NCBI RefSeq assembly: GCF_004016515.1
Contig: NZ_SACT01000002.1
Coordinates: forward strand, 682,001-746,000
Source of the DNA: Rubrivivax albus
Lineage (GTDB): Bacteria > Pseudomonadota > Gammaproteobacteria > Burkholderiales > Burkholderiaceae_C
Direction of reading: 5' to 3'
DNA: 64,000 bases
Positions 23,033-30,438 of the stretch are shown here, in pieces. The position numbers and the translations under genes were made by a program. The notes below the pieces were generated by a model. The model ran no database searches, had not been told where the DNA came from, and saw nothing but the letters and a program-made list of their open reading frames with translations. How positions within the stretch are numbered: the stretch's first letter is position 1; each line of letters starts with the position of its first letter.

Positions 23033-24439
23033 TCAGAACCGCCCGTGCGACCAGAACCGGGGCTGGTACCGCTCCGTGGGAAAGGCTGCCCGCGCGTCCT
23101 TGATGTGTTCACCGATCCGCGCCGCCTCGGGCAGCATCTGGGTGCCGAGCCACAACTGTAGTAGCAGGGCCACGACGGCGGCCAGGCGGCCGGGCGAGAG
23201 CCACCGCCGGCCGGCCATCTCGGCTGACGCCTGCGATCCGCGGTTCTCCGGGTGGAGCCACGCCCAGAACAGCCCGAGCAGCACGGCGATCCAGACCTGG
23301 CTCATCGGCACGACGAAGTTGCCCGACACCAGTGCGTCCAGCAGCACGGCCACGGCGCCGATGCTCAGCGCGATGCCCAGCCCCGACGCGCCGTCGGCCG
23401 TGCCCAGCCGCTGCCATATCCGGCGCAGCACCAGGGCGATGACGAGGCCAACCAGCACCAGCATCGGCAGGCCCCACTCGGCGGCGATCTGCAGTGGCAG
23501 GCTGTGCGGGTGCGCGGCGATGGCGTTCGGGCCTTGCGCGAAGTGCATGGGGCCCGCACCGAACCACGGTGAGGCCAGCGCCATGTCGACAGCGTGCCGC
23601 CAAAGGGGCAGGCGCGCCTGATCGCTGGCCAGCCTGGAGGCGCTGTAGTCGGCCAGCGCCGCCGACGACGCTGGGTCGTTGGCCGGCGCCCAGACGAACA
23701 GAAGCACGAAGCCGGCCAGGCCGACGGCCAGGCCCAGCACCAGAGGCCGGACGGCTGGCCAGAACGCCGCGCGGCCGAGGCGGATCAGCACCAGCGCCGT
23801 TCCACCCGCTAGCGCCACCATGCTGCCACGGCCGCCGGTGGCAAACAGCATCAGGCCCAGCAGCGCCAGTGTGGCATCCGCCCCCCGCCGCCAGGCGCGC
23901 CCGGTCAGCGTGAGCCGGGCCGCCAGCGCCAGCGGGATCGCGACCGTGAGCACATGGCTGTAGAAGCGATGGTTGTCGTAGCCGACGAAGAGGTCGCGCC
24001 GGCTGACGGTGTCGCCGGCCAGAGTGACGGTGATCGCCAAGCCGGCGATCAGCAGGGCATAGCCGCCGGCCGCCACCAGCACCACGCGCAGCAGCGCCTC
24101 GAGCCAGTCGCCGGCCCGCGACACCAGACCAGCCAGCGCCAGCAGCCCGCCGATCAACGCGGCTTCGCGTAGCGCCATGGAGGGTACCGGAGACAGGGCA
24201 ACGGCAAGTGCACCGATGGCAGCGATGGCCAGCCACAGGCCGCCGGGCAACCCCGATCCAGTACGAGCAGGCGTGGCCGACAAGGCGCTCGCCAGGGTGG
24301 CCAGCAGCAGCACGGGCCATTGCAGCAAACGGGCGAGGTCGTAGCCGCTCCAGCCTCCGATGCCGACCAGCACCACGGGTACCGTCAGCACGTAGGCAAC
24401 GGCGGCACCCAGGGCCATAGGCGACACGTAGCGGTACAT
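23033..24439 (-). CDS. O-antigen ligase / Wzy family membrane protein
   Basis: A polytopic protein of 468 residues with about ten to twelve helices. The conserved catalytic loop is AHPHSLPLQIAAEWGLPMLVL near residue 315. It differs from the ligase at 20.6-22.3 kb, lacking the longer C-terminal domain. Start ATG 24439 (MYRYVSPMALG); the longer open frame runs through the pilin terminator. It follows pilA on the same strand but behind a strong terminator, so it may have its own promoter or depend on read-through. In other bacteria such a gene beside pilA glycosylates the pilin; an O-antigen or exopolysaccharide role is also possible. Confidence 0.82.
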   Translation of the reverse strand: MYRYVSPMALGAAVAYVLTVPVVLVGIGGWSGYDLARLLQWPVLLLATLASALSATPARTGSGLPGGLWLAIAAIGALAVALSPVPSMALREAALIGGLLALAGLVSRAGDWLEALLRVVLVAAGGYALLIAGLAITVTLAGDTVSRRDLFVGYDNHRFYSHVLTVAIPLALAARLTLTGRAWRRGADATLALLGLMLFATGGRGSMVALAGGTALVLIRLGRAAFWPAVRPLVLGLAVGLAGFVLLFVWAPANDPASSAALADYSASRLASDQARLPLWRHAVDMALASPWFGAGPMHFAQGPNAIAAHPHSLPLQIAAEWGLPMLVLVGLVIALVLRRIWQRLGTADGASGLGIALSIGAVAVLLDALVSGNFVVPMSQVWIAVLLGLFWAWLHPENRGSQASAEMAGRRWLSPGRLAAVVALLLQLWLGTQMLPEAARIGEHIKDARAAFPTERYQPRFWSHGRF

Positions 24440-24463
24440 GCGTCCTTTGTGACGTGGTTGGAA

Positions 24464-24496
24464 GCCAAAAAGGAAATGGGGCCCGAAGGCCCCATT
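24464..24496 (-). terminator. Rho-independent terminator of pilA
   Basis: On the reverse strand, AATGGGGCC-TTCG-GGCCCCATT forms a perfect 9-bp stem closed by a stable TTCG tetraloop (24475-24496). It is followed by TCCTTTTT. It lies 20 bp after the pilin stop codon, before the O-antigen ligase gene. Confidence 0.93.
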
Positions 24497-24515
24497 CTCT
24501 TGCGTCAGTCGTCGA

Positions 24516-24932
24516 TCAGGTCGAGCGGCAGGTCGACGGCACGTACTTGGAATCCGCGGCATCACCCACGGTGCAAGTCCAGGTCACGGCCGTGCCGGTG
24601 CTGTTGTCCGGGGTCAGCGTCAGGACCACATCGGCGGCATTGGCACCCATGGTCGTGGTCACGACACCGGCAGCGCACACAACCGACGCCACGGAACCGG
24701 TCGCGCCGAGGTTGGTGACACCGGCACACCAAGTCGAGTCATCGGTCGGGCTCGCGGCGATGTTCTCCGAGATCGTCGGCTTCATGCCGTTGGCCAGCGA
24801 CAGACCTTCCGTCACACGGGCACGGATCGTGTAGTCCTGGTACGCCGGCAGGGCCACGGCGGCCAGGATGCCGATGATCGCCACGACGATCATCAGTTCG
24901 ATGAGGGTGAAACCTTGTTGAACGCGCTTCAT
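24516..24932 (-). CDS. pilA: Type IV pilin major subunit
   Basis: A 138-residue prepilin. The short leader MKRVQQG is cut before Phe8, giving the N-methylated FTLIELM start with Glu5 of the mature chain, then the hydrophobic assembly helix. Four cysteines occur (69, 86, 120, 135); 120 and 135 should close the C-terminal D-loop. The chain ends CRST, with Ser and Thr at the very end. In Pseudomonas group I pilins a C-terminal Ser is the glycosylation site of the TfpO ligase, so the nearby ligases make this a plausible target. ATG 24932 has TAGGAG six bases upstream. A sigma54 promoter and a terminator frame the gene as a single-gene unit. Confidence 0.97.
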   Translation of the reverse strand: MKRVQQGFTLIELMIVVAIIGILAAVALPAYQDYTIRARVTEGLSLANGMKPTISENIAASPTDDSTWCAGVTNLGATGSVASVVCAAGVVTTTMGANAADVVLTLTPDNSTGTAVTWTCTVGDAADSKYVPSTCRST

Positions 24933-24980
24933 GGATGACTCCTAAGGGAGAGGTGTTGGGGGGAGGGACACCCCCTCGAA

Positions 24981-24996
24981 TGCAGGGGCCGTGCCA
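24981..24996 (-). promoter_or_regulatory. Sigma54 (-24/-12) promoter of pilA
   Basis: On the reverse strand, TGGCAC-GGCCC-CTGCA matches TGGCAC-N5-TTGCA with a single mismatch and correct GG/GC spacing, about 50 bp before the pilA start codon. Pilin genes of Pseudomonas are driven by RpoN with the PilS/PilR two-component system; those regulators are not in this window. Confidence 0.88.
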
Positions 24997-25165
24997 GGCC
25001 GAAACGGCCATTGGTGCGTGAGGTTTGCACGCGGGCTGACGCAAAGCGTCACTTCCGGGCGACGGGACTCGGCATAGGTTGACGCTTTCGGTCACCCTCT
25101 GAGGCGCCCGAGGCACGTGCGCAGACATGTCGCCCACGACGCAGTGTCCCTTTTGGGTTGTCCGA

Positions 25166-25190
25166 GTGTATATACTCGTGCGGTATACAC
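25166..25190 (+). promoter_or_regulatory. Promoter and inverted-repeat operator of the second vapBC
   Basis: GTGTATA (25166-25172) and TATACAC (25184-25190) form a 7-bp inverted repeat with an 11-bp spacer, 20 bp before vapB. It contains TATACT (25171-25176), a good -10 element; the -35 is not clear. VapBC complexes usually repress their own promoter through such repeats. Confidence 0.65.
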
Positions 25191-25210
25191 CCAGTCAACC
25201 GGAGCGCAGC

Positions 25211-25444
25211 ATGGCCACAGGCACCGTGTTCACCACCAACCGCACACAGGCCGTGCGCCTGCCGGCTGAAATGCGGCTGCCTGAAGGCGTCAAGCGCGTG
25301 GTGGTGCGGGCGCGGGGCGCCGAGCGGGTGATAGCGCCGGAACACAGCAGCTGGGACAGCTTCTTCATCGGCGGGCCGCAGGCGACGGAAGACTTCCTGG
25401 CCGAACGTGCCGAGCAGACCGAGGCACCCCGCCCCGAGTTGTGA
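25211..25444 (+). CDS. vapB: VapB-type antitoxin of the second pair
   Basis: A 77-residue antitoxin with the MATGTVFTTNRTQAVRLPAEMR start typical of the VapB subgroup whose AbrB-like fold binds the promoter. The C-terminal half (SWDSFFIGGPQATEDFLAER) is the toxin-blocking arm. ATG 25211 has GGAG seven bases before it; the longer frame reads through the promoter. It is followed 13 bp later by vapC. It is not closely similar to the first antitoxin at 22.7 kb. Confidence 0.92.
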   Translation: MATGTVFTTNRTQAVRLPAEMRLPEGVKRVVVRARGAERVIAPEHSSWDSFFIGGPQATEDFLAERAEQTEAPRPEL

Positions 25445-25457
25445 GCCCGGCACCGTC

Positions 25458-25859
25458 ATGCTGCGCTACCTGCTGGACACCAACATCGTGATCTATGTGA
25501 TCAAGCAGCGTCCGCCCGAGGCCCGAGTGCTGTTCAACCGCCATGCCGGCCGGATGGCGATCTCGACCGTCACGCTGGCCGAATTGCTGCACGGCGCCGA
25601 GAAGAGCAGCCGGCCCGACGTGAACCTGACCGTGGTCGAGGACTTCTGCAGCCGACTGGAGGTGCTGGCGTATGGCGCCAAGGCAGCGGCGCACTACGGC
25701 GCCATCCGGACCACCCTGGAACGCGCCGGGCAGCCGATCGGCGTGAACGACCTGCATATCGCCGCACACGCGCGAAGCGAGGGGCTGACGTTGGTGAGCA
25801 ACACCCTGCACGAGTTCGAGCGCGTGCCTGCGCTCCAGGTCGAGAACTGGGTGCATTGA
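25458..25859 (+). CDS. vapC: VapC-type PIN-domain toxin (second copy)
   Basis: A 133-residue PIN ribonuclease beginning MLRYLLDTNIVIY, the classic VapC start. Acidic residues Asp7, Glu42 (LAELLHGAEKS) and Asp98 (GVNDLHIAAHA) match the active site, and the late NTLHEFERV segment is the usual C-terminal motif. Start ATG 25458; the frame upstream overlaps vapB and is not coding. This class often cuts initiator tRNA. A strong hairpin repeat array starts 23 bp after the stop. Confidence 0.94.
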   Translation: MLRYLLDTNIVIYVIKQRPPEARVLFNRHAGRMAISTVTLAELLHGAEKSSRPDVNLTVVEDFCSRLEVLAYGAKAAAHYGAIRTTLERAGQPIGVNDLHIAAHARSEGLTLVSNTLHEFERVPALQVENWVH

Positions 25860-25881
25860 TCCCGCCTCGGCAAGCACGCCG

Positions 25882-26083
25882 GGCCGCTTCGCCAGGCGAC
25901 GAACAGTGCGCAGGGACTGATCCGTGTCCTGCCTCTCCCACGGCCTCGGAGAGCTCGGCCGCTTCGCCAGGCGACGAACAGTCCGCAGGGACTGTTCGTC
26001 GTCCAGACGCTCCCACGGCCTCGCAGAGCTCGGCCGCTTCGCCAGGCGATGAACAGTCCGCAGGGACTGTTCGTCGTCCTGGC
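25882..26083. repeat. Tandem 75-bp repeat, about 2.7 copies, each with a hairpin
   Basis: The unit starting GGCCGCTTCGCCAGGCGA begins at 25882, 25957 and 26032, exactly 75 bp apart. Each copy carries an inverted repeat. In copy two, GACGAACAGTCC-GCAG-GGACTGTTCGTC (25973-26000) is a perfect 12-bp stem. Copy three (26048-26075) has one change, and copy one is degenerate. It fills the space between the convergent stops of vapC and the MBL gene, so it may act as a bidirectional terminator or be a REP/BIME-like element. Confidence 0.9.
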
Positions 26084-26866
26084 TCAGCCCCCGTTGCCGA
26101 CGGCGATGACCTGGCCGGTCTGCAATGCGCGCAGCCGTCGCCCGCCGGCGAGCGGGGCCACTTCGGCCATCACCGCGCGCACCTCGCCCGGCTTGATGTG
26201 CGTGATCCACACCTCCGTCGTCTCGGGCAGCGGTGCCAGCTCATCGGCCAGCGTGGCCGGGCACAGGTGGCCGCTGATGCGCGCAAGCGTCTGTTCGTCG
26301 TTGCCGAAGGCGGTCTCGATGACCAGGGCGCGCAGGTCCAGCGCGGTCAGCCGCTGGCGCAGCACCGGGCATGGGCCGGTGTCGCCCGTATAGACCCACG
26401 CGCCACCGTCGTCAGCGTAGACGGCAAAGCCGCAGGCCGGCACGGTGTGGCTGGCGGGCAGCACTTCCACCTGTCGCCCGCCCAGCGTCAGCATCTGGCC
26501 AACGCCGAAGGGCTCGAAGGCCAGCACCGGTTGCTCGGCCGTGGGCAGACGCGTGAAATCAGGCCAGATGACGCCGTTGAACACGTGCTGCCGCAGGGCA
26601 TCCAGCGTTTCCGGGAGGGCGTGCACGCGCACGGGGGGTAGCCCGCGCCGGCGCCGGGTGACACTGTCGGCCAGCAGTCCGATCGCCAGCACGTGATCGA
26701 GATGCGAGTGGCTGAGCACGATGTGGTCGATAGCCGCCATCTCGTCGAGCGTGAGGTCGCCAACGCCGGTGCCGGCATCCACCAGCAGATGCTGGTCGAC
26801 CAGGAACGAGGTGGTTCGGCTGCCGGCGGCAATCGAACCCGAACAGCCGAGGACACGGATGCGCAT
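26084..26866 (-). CDS. MBL-fold class II 3',5'-cyclic-nucleotide phosphodiesterase-like protein
   Basis: A 260-residue metallo-beta-lactamase-fold hydrolase. The zinc motif SHSHLDH lies at about residues 51-57, with further ligands expected at ASHTVP (near 138), YTGDTGP (near 160) and THIKPGE (near 228). This arrangement is that of class II cyclic nucleotide phosphodiesterases such as CpdP and yeast Pde1. If so it would break down cAMP or cGMP, but other phosphodiester substrates remain possible. It follows the FHA gene on the same strand after 149 bp. ATG 26866. It belongs to a block with FHA, PP2C and kinase genes. Confidence 0.8.
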   Translation of the reverse strand: MRIRVLGCSGSIAAGSRTTSFLVDQHLLVDAGTGVGDLTLDEMAAIDHIVLSHSHLDHVLAIGLLADSVTRRRRGLPPVRVHALPETLDALRQHVFNGVIWPDFTRLPTAEQPVLAFEPFGVGQMLTLGGRQVEVLPASHTVPACGFAVYADDGGAWVYTGDTGPCPVLRQRLTALDLRALVIETAFGNDEQTLARISGHLCPATLADELAPLPETTEVWITHIKPGEVRAVMAEVAPLAGGRRLRALQTGQVIAVGNGG

Positions 26867-27015
26867 GGACCGAGGGACTCCTCGGGCGATTCTCGTTGGC
26901 CGGCGCTGGCGCCGCCGTCAGCTGGCAGCGGGACGCGTGACGCGCTTCACGTGACCCCGGACACAGGTCGCCGGCGGCAACGCGCCGCAGGCGCGGCGGC
27001 CGTGGCGCCGGACCG

Positions 27016-27687
27016 TCAGGGGTGGATGAACTGCATCTGCGTGCCGGCGAGCTCGATGACGTCGCCGTTGCGCAGCGGGATCGAGTCGCTGGTCAACGGC
27101 ACGCCATTGACGCTGGGGCGCGACGCGCCTTCGACGTGGGCGAAGGCATAACCCCCGGGACGCCGGGTGATCGAGGCCACCTGCACGCCAGGCTTGCCCA
27201 CGGTGGTGACGACCTTGGTCAGCGCCACCTCGCGACCGGCGGCCGCCCCGTTGAGCACCTTGATGGTGGCCGGCTGCATGGATGGCACCTGCCCCCCGGC
27301 CAGCGACCCGAACCCGGAGTTGGCATGCGCCGCCGCCCCCGCGGCGGCGGCCGCCGCGGCACCGGGCCGCATGATCATCGTCTTCTCGTACTCGCCACTC
27401 TCGTCGACGAGGTACTTGATCTTGTACTTGCCGATCTCGACGGTGTCGTTGTGGGCCAGCAACTGCTTCTTGATGGCCTTGCCGTTGATGTAGGTGCCGT
27501 TGGTGCTGTTGAGGTCCTCGATGAAGACGTCGGCGCCCACCATCTGCAGCACGGCGTGCTCGCCGCTGACGGCGAGGTTGTCGATCACGATGTCGTTGTA
27601 GGGGCGACGGCCGAGCGTCGTCTTGTCCTTCGTGATCTGCACTTCCTTGATCACGACCCCGTCGAGCGAAACCACCAGCTTGCCCAT
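27016..27687 (-). CDS. FHA-domain protein (two FHA-like modules)
   Basis: A 223-residue cytoplasmic phosphothreonine-binding protein. The first FHA domain (residues 1-95) has all key residues: Gly26-Arg27, Ser41 and His44 (SGEHAVLQ), and N60-STNG. An Ala-rich linker follows at about residues 110-125. A second, weaker FHA-like module ends the protein (TTVGKPGVQ, SVNGVPL, DVIELAGTQMQFIHP), lacking the full phosphate-binding set. ATG 27687 has GGGGAAA nearby. With the adjacent PP2C phosphatase and Ser/Thr kinase it makes a reader-eraser-writer set for protein phosphorylation. Confidence 0.93.
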   Translation of the reverse strand: MGKLVVSLDGVVIKEVQITKDKTTLGRRPYNDIVIDNLAVSGEHAVLQMVGADVFIEDLNSTNGTYINGKAIKKQLLAHNDTVEIGKYKIKYLVDESGEYEKTMIMRPGAAAAAAAGAAAHANSGFGSLAGGQVPSMQPATIKVLNGAAAGREVALTKVVTTVGKPGVQVASITRRPGGYAFAHVEGASRPSVNGVPLTSDSIPLRNGDVIELAGTQMQFIHP

Positions 27688-27761
27688 CGATTTCCCCGTT
27701 GTTGCACGCAGCGCCAGCGGCGATGCGGCCTCCTTCTTGTCTGCCCGGGCGTCGGCGCCAG

Positions 27762-28553
27762 TCAGCGCCGGAACGGCCACCACGAGCGCGGCGCAGCCGT
27801 GGTGCCGCCACCGACGCGCACCAGGATCACCGAGATATTATCCTTTCCACCCGCATCATTGGCGGCTTCGATCAACGACGCGCACAAGGTCTCCAACGAT
27901 TCGTGGGACTGCAGGATCTGCGCGATCGTGTTGTCGTCGAGCATGTCCGACAAGCCGTCGGAGCACAACAGGTAGACATCACCGGGCTGCACGTCGTGCT
28001 GGTGGGTCTCCAGCAGCACCGTGTCCTCGACGCCGACGGCCCGGGTCACCAGGTTCTTGTTGGCCGAGAACGCAGCCTGCTCCGGCGTGATCAGCCCGGC
28101 ATCGATCTGCTCCTGCAGCAGCGAATGGTCGCGGGTGATCTGCTGCAGGCGGCCTGCCCGCAGCCGGTAGGCCCGGGAGTCGCCGACATGACCGACCAGC
28201 AGGCGGCCGTCGCGGAACAGGGCCACGACCAGCGTGGTACCCATGCCGGCGTACTGCGGGTTGGAGTTGGCCGCGTTGAAGATGGCGCGGTTGGCGTTGT
28301 CCACGCAGATGTCCATCGCCCGGCGGACGTCCTGGTCGCCGGCCTGGGCGCTGGCTTCCCGCAGCCAGCGGCCGAGCTCGGTGCAGATGAAGGACGTGGC
28401 CATGTTGCTGGCCACCTCGCCGGCGTTGTAGCCCCCCATGCCGTCGGCCAGCACGGCCAGCGAGGTCTCGGGGTCGGTGGCGACTGAGTCCTCGTTGTTG
28501 CTGCGCGCGCGGCCCGCGTCGACGGCGGCCTGGAGCTCGAGTGTCAGGGGCAC
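27762..28553 (-). CDS. PP2C-family Ser/Thr protein phosphatase (Stp1/PppA-like)
   Basis: A 263-residue metal-dependent phosphatase. PP2C motifs appear in order: ARSNNEDS, LAVLADGMGGYNAGE, GMGTTLV, VGHVGDSRAYRL, LCSDGLSDML and GKDNISVILVRV; the Asp residues bind the two metal ions. GTG 28553 is the only reasonable start and lacks a strong ribosome site. It lies between the kinase (88 bp upstream) and the FHA gene (74 bp downstream), all on one strand, and would reverse the kinase's action. Confidence 0.95.
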   Translation of the reverse strand: MPLTLELQAAVDAGRARSNNEDSVATDPETSLAVLADGMGGYNAGEVASNMATSFICTELGRWLREASAQAGDQDVRRAMDICVDNANRAIFNAANSNPQYAGMGTTLVVALFRDGRLLVGHVGDSRAYRLRAGRLQQITRDHSLLQEQIDAGLITPEQAAFSANKNLVTRAVGVEDTVLLETHQHDVQPGDVYLLCSDGLSDMLDDNTIAQILQSHESLETLCASLIEAANDAGGKDNISVILVRVGGGTTAAPRSWWPFRR

Positions 28554-28641
28554 GGTGTGGCGCTGGGGTGACGCAGTGTCTGGCGTGGCGATTGTGCATC
28601 CTAATGGCGCACGCGCCGACCCATGCGACGGCCACACCCCC

Positions 28642-29574
28642 TCAGTCGCGCAGGCCGTGTGACTTTGGTCCCGCAGCGGTGTGGTCGCCAACCCCTGCGG
28701 GGGCGGCCGACGTGGCGGCCGGCAGAAGGGCGCGCAGCGATGCCGCCACCATGGTGGCGTCGCCCAGGCGGTCGCCGGGGCGCTTGGCCAGCAGGCGGGT
28801 GACGATGGCCTCCAGGGCAGGCAGGGTGTCGTCCTGGGGCGGTGGCACGAGCGGCGCCAGTGGCGGGACGGGCGCCGTGGCCACCTCGCGCAGCAGGGCG
28901 CCCAGGCCAGGCGCCTCGAAGGGCAGGCGCCCGGCCAACAGTTGGAACAGCAGCACGCCCAGGGCATAGAGGTCGCTGGCGGCCGTCGGCGCCTGCCCCG
29001 CCAGCAGTTCAGGCGCCATGAAGCCAGGGCTGCCCAGCACCAGCCCCGTGCGGGTGCGTTCAGCATCGTCGGCGCGGGCGAGGCCGAAGTCGGTGAGCAC
29101 CACCCGGTCGCTGGCCCAGTCGATCATCACGTTGGCCGGCTTGAGGTCGCGGTGCACCACCCCACTGGCATGGGCGCAGGCCAGGGCGTCGGCGATCCGT
29201 GCACCGATGGCGGCCACCACCGGCACGGGCAGGCGTCGGACGGAACTGGTGTACCGGGTCAGGTCGGTCCCGGGCAGCAACTCCATCGTGAGCCAGGCCA
29301 TGTCACGGGTTTCGCCGCAGTCGTAGACGCGCACGATGCCCGGGTGCTGCAACTGGCCGGCAACCGTCAGTTCCTGCAGCAGCCGCTTGCGCGCAGCCGC
29401 GCGCCGCGCCGCGTCGCCATCGTCCGACGGCAGCAGCAGCTTCAGGGCGCGCCAGGCCTGCGCTCGTTCGTCGTAGGCCGCGTGCACGATGCTTTGTTCA
29501 CCGCGGCCGAGCTCACGCGCGACGATGCAGCCGGCGAAGCGCTGGCCTTCCTGCAGCGGAGCGCGGGTGGTCAC
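28642..29574 (-). CDS. Soluble Ser/Thr protein kinase (Hanks type)
   Basis: A 310-residue kinase with no membrane helix. The ATP lysine is Lys45 (RALKLL), Glu68 pairs with it, the catalytic loop is HRDLKPANVM (141-150), DFG is at 162-164 and APEL at 187-190. The glycine loop is altered, reading GRGEQSIV instead of GxGxxGxV. The GTG start at 29574 overlaps the terC stop by four bases (GTGA), so translation is coupled to terC. Expected partners are the PP2C and FHA proteins just downstream. Sensing input is not evident, since no extracellular domain exists. Confidence 0.92.
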   Translation of the reverse strand: MTTRAPLQEGQRFAGCIVARELGRGEQSIVHAAYDERAQAWRALKLLLPSDDGDAARRAAARKRLLQELTVAGQLQHPGIVRVYDCGETRDMAWLTMELLPGTDLTRYTSSVRRLPVPVVAAIGARIADALACAHASGVVHRDLKPANVMIDWASDRVVLTDFGLARADDAERTRTGLVLGSPGFMAPELLAGQAPTAASDLYALGVLLFQLLAGRLPFEAPGLGALLREVATAPVPPLAPLVPPPQDDTLPALEAIVTRLLAKRPGDRLGDATMVAASLRALLPAATSAAPAGVGDHTAAGPKSHGLRD

Positions 29575-30317
29575 GCCGCGCCCGCCCCCGGTGACGGTGA
29601 CTGGCCGGCGCGGCTCGCCAGCCAGCGGCCCCAGGCCAGGACCAGCAGGGCGCCGGCCACGCCTGCGGCGTACTTGACGGTGTCGGTCTGCGGCAGCTTG
29701 GGCACCCAGGTCCAGGCGTCCGGGTTGGCCACGGCCGGGTCGCTGATGGCCATGGTGCCGGCGATCCAGCCCAGCAGCATGCCGCCAGCGGTGATGATCA
29801 GCGGGAAGCGGTCCATGAGCTTGATGACCAGCTGGCTGCCCCAGACGATGATGGGGATGCTGACCAGCAGGCCGAAGATGACCAGCGGCATCTGATGATC
29901 GGCGTTGCCTGAAGCCTGGGCGGCGCCGGCGATGGCGATGACGTTGTCGACACTCATCACCAGGTCGGCCACGATGACGGTCTTGACCGCGGCCCACAGG
30001 CGGTCGCTGGCCTGGATGTTGCCGTGCTCGTCATCATGTTCGGGCAACAGCAGCTTGATGCCGATCCACACCAGCAGGATGGCACCCACGAGTTTGAGGA
30101 ACGGGATCGCCAGCAGGGTCAGCGCGAAGAAGATCAGAACCACGCGCAGTGCAATGGCGCCGGCCGTGCCCCAGAGGATGCCCTGCGTGCGCAGCTTGGG
30201 CGGCAGTTTGCGACAAGCCAGGGCGATGACGACCGCGTTGTCGCCACCGAGCAGGATGTCGATCATGATGATCTGGCCCACCGCGATCCAGAAGGCGGGG
30301 GTCAAGAACTCTTCCAT
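29571..30317 (-). CDS. TerC-family integral membrane protein
   Basis: A 248-residue polytopic protein with about seven helices. Two repeated acidic motifs inside membrane segments define the TerC family: IDILLGGDNAVVIALACRKLP near residue 20 and MSVDNVIAIAGAAQ near residue 120. TerC proteins of this type are linked to manganese export or metal loading of exported enzymes, and to tellurite resistance. ATG 30317; the longer frame has no support. It is coupled to the downstream kinase gene by a 4-bp overlap, an unusual pairing. A strong hairpin separates it from sucD. Confidence 0.9.
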   Translation of the reverse strand: MEEFLTPAFWIAVGQIIMIDILLGGDNAVVIALACRKLPPKLRTQGILWGTAGAIALRVVLIFFALTLLAIPFLKLVGAILLVWIGIKLLLPEHDDEHGNIQASDRLWAAVKTVIVADLVMSVDNVIAIAGAAQASGNADHQMPLVIFGLLVSIPIIVWGSQLVIKLMDRFPLIITAGGMLLGWIAGTMAISDPAVANPDAWTWVPKLPQTDTVKYAAGVAGALLVLAWGRWLASRAGQSPSPGAGAA

Positions 30318-30345
30318 GGGTGTCCTGCGGCAGCGGTTGAACGGG

Positions 30346-30379
30346 AAACGGCGCCGCAGTGTAGGCCGCGGCGCCGTTT
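30346..30379 (-). terminator. Hairpin terminator after sucCD
   Basis: AAACGGCGCCGC-N10-GCGGCGCCGTTT (30346-30379) is a perfect 12-bp stem lying 60 bp after the sucD stop and before terC. On the transcribed strand only three T residues follow, so termination may be partial, allowing some read-through into terC. Confidence 0.7.
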
Positions 30380-30438
30380 GGGTGGTTTCGGGAACTACGC
30401 AGGCACCGGCGAACCGGACCCGCTGCACGGGGCTGGTG

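Noticed and set aside
25365-26210. Minus-strand frame containing repeated DDEQSLRTVRRLAKRP peptides
   Set aside because: The peptide repeat is the translation of the 75-bp DNA repeat and runs antisense into vapC; no real start.
28551-29066. Upstream extension of the PP2C frame
   Set aside because: The extension is antisense-like reading of the kinase 3' end in another frame; PP2C motifs begin after GTG 28553.
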